Shown here: positions 63,533-64,000 of the stretch, piece by piece | Position numbering within the stretch: position 1 is the first letter of the stretch | How the letters are laid out: each line of letters opens with the position of its first letter | DNA from: Chitinophaga qingshengii | GTDB lineage: Bacteria; Bacteroidota; Bacteroidia; Chitinophagales; Chitinophagaceae | Length of the DNA: 64,000 nucleotides | Assembly (NCBI RefSeq): GCF_014529935.1 | Contig: NZ_JACVFC010000002.1 | Location: 248,001 to 312,000 of the forward strand | Direction: 5' to 3' | The notes under the pieces: model-generated | Told to the model about the DNA's origin: nothing | Seen by the model: the letters and a program-made list of their open reading frames with translations, nothing else | The model's database searches: none | Made by a program: the position numbers and the translations under genes

Positions 63533-64000
63533 TCACTGATTCGCCAGGCTCACCATCGCCGATACCTCCGCTACCGCGGCATCATCTCCCCCACTGAAAC
63601 CGGTGAAGCGGAAACGGATATTACCTTTACCATCAATCACAAATTTGGTAGGAATACCCGTTACTTTATAGCTATCCACCACTTTATTCAAACCGGTTTC
63701 CGGATCTTTTAAATCCATCAATACTTCAAAAGGATAGTTATTGGAAGTAACGAATTTTTTGGCGCTGGCGATAGCCTGCTCTTCTTTCTCCCATGTATGT
63801 ACGAAAAGGAACTTCACGTTAGGATCGTTCTTATATTTCTCCATCGCCTTTTTCATAGCAGGAAAAGATGCTTTACAAGGTCCGCACCAGGTGGCCCAGA
63901 AATCCAGTACGACCGTTTTACCTTTATAATCCGCCAGCGATACGGTATTGCCGTCCACATCCTTCAAAGTGAATCCCGGGGCCGGTTCTTTGATGATTTG
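63533..64000 (-). CDS. TlpA-like thioredoxin family protein (5' end outside window)
   Basis: 155 residues are visible; the frame is open to the window edge, so the N-terminus (probably signal peptide or a longer domain) is missing. The start of the domain reads EPAPGFTLKDVDGNTVSLAD. The active site is FWATWCGPCKASFP (WCGPC), and the cis-Pro is in VTGIPTKFVIDGKG. These make it a TlpA/ResA-like periplasmic disulfide reductase or peroxiredoxin-like protein. An internal TTG start at 63967 would truncate the domain and is not credible. Confidence 0.93.
   Translation of the reverse strand, partial: QIIKEPAPGFTLKDVDGNTVSLADYKGKTVVLDFWATWCGPCKASFPAMKKAMEKYKNDPNVKFLFVHTWEKEEQAIASAKKFVTSNNYPFEVLMDLKDPETGLNKVVDSYKVTGIPTKFVIDGKGNIRFRFTGFSGGDDAAVAEVSAMVSLANQ

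Overview
The window looks like chromosome of a free-living Bacteroidota of the Chitinophaga type. The indications are a SusC/SusD pair driven by an ECF sigma/FecR couple, a secreted protease with a type IX secretion C-terminal domain, several families largely confined to Bacteroidota (DUF3810, DUF3667, STN-type SusC), and promoters with the TTTG / TAnnTTTG consensus of this phylum. The genus is an inference from gene content; no 16S gene is present.

Layout. 1-20.3 kb is mostly core metabolism and housekeeping: YggS-type PLP protein (cut by the left edge), acyl-CoA dehydrogenase, arginase, DUF3810 protein, fructosamine-kinase-like protein, hybrid histidine kinase, the YceD-rpmF-plsX operon, a very large NtrY-like kinase, MazG, Tex, a lipoprotein, enoyl-CoA hydratase and a DUF3667 protein. 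tRNA-Gly and tRNA-Leu lie at 20.45-20.63 kb behind a textbook promoter and are followed by gene debris. 21-33 kb is accessory: azoreductase with a divergent HxlR regulator, a GMC oxidoreductase with its subunit-3 partner, an AraC regulator, a CstA transporter, a DUF5694 remnant, a Crp/Fnr regulator, an amidohydrolase and a serine hydrolase.

33.2-38.3 kb is the most unusual part: a tight six-gene operon of a Ycf46-like AAA+ ATPase, a DUF1257/Ycf35-like protein, a DUF2997 protein, two paralogous membrane proteins ending in helix-hairpin-helix domains, and a small radical-SAM protein. Three of these otherwise unrelated products (the ATPase and both membrane proteins) end in the same short tail, G-G/R-R-x-I/V-E-F/Y. 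I know of no described system with this combination.

38.5-47.8 kb holds a DUF4345 protein, a TolC/RND/adaptor efflux operon, two tandem AraC-type regulators that each carry an N-terminal CxxC (HMA-like) domain, and a WG-repeat lipoprotein. 48-52.8 kb holds a T9SS metalloprotease, a bacilliredoxin and a Nif3-like protein. 53-60.9 kb is a cell-surface-signalling uptake locus: ECF sigma, FecR anti-sigma, STN-bearing SusC, SusD and an exported phosphodiesterase/phosphatase. 61-64 kb holds small secreted unknowns, a lipoprotein/peptidase-like gene apparently split by an in-frame amber codon, and a thioredoxin-like protein cut by the right edge.
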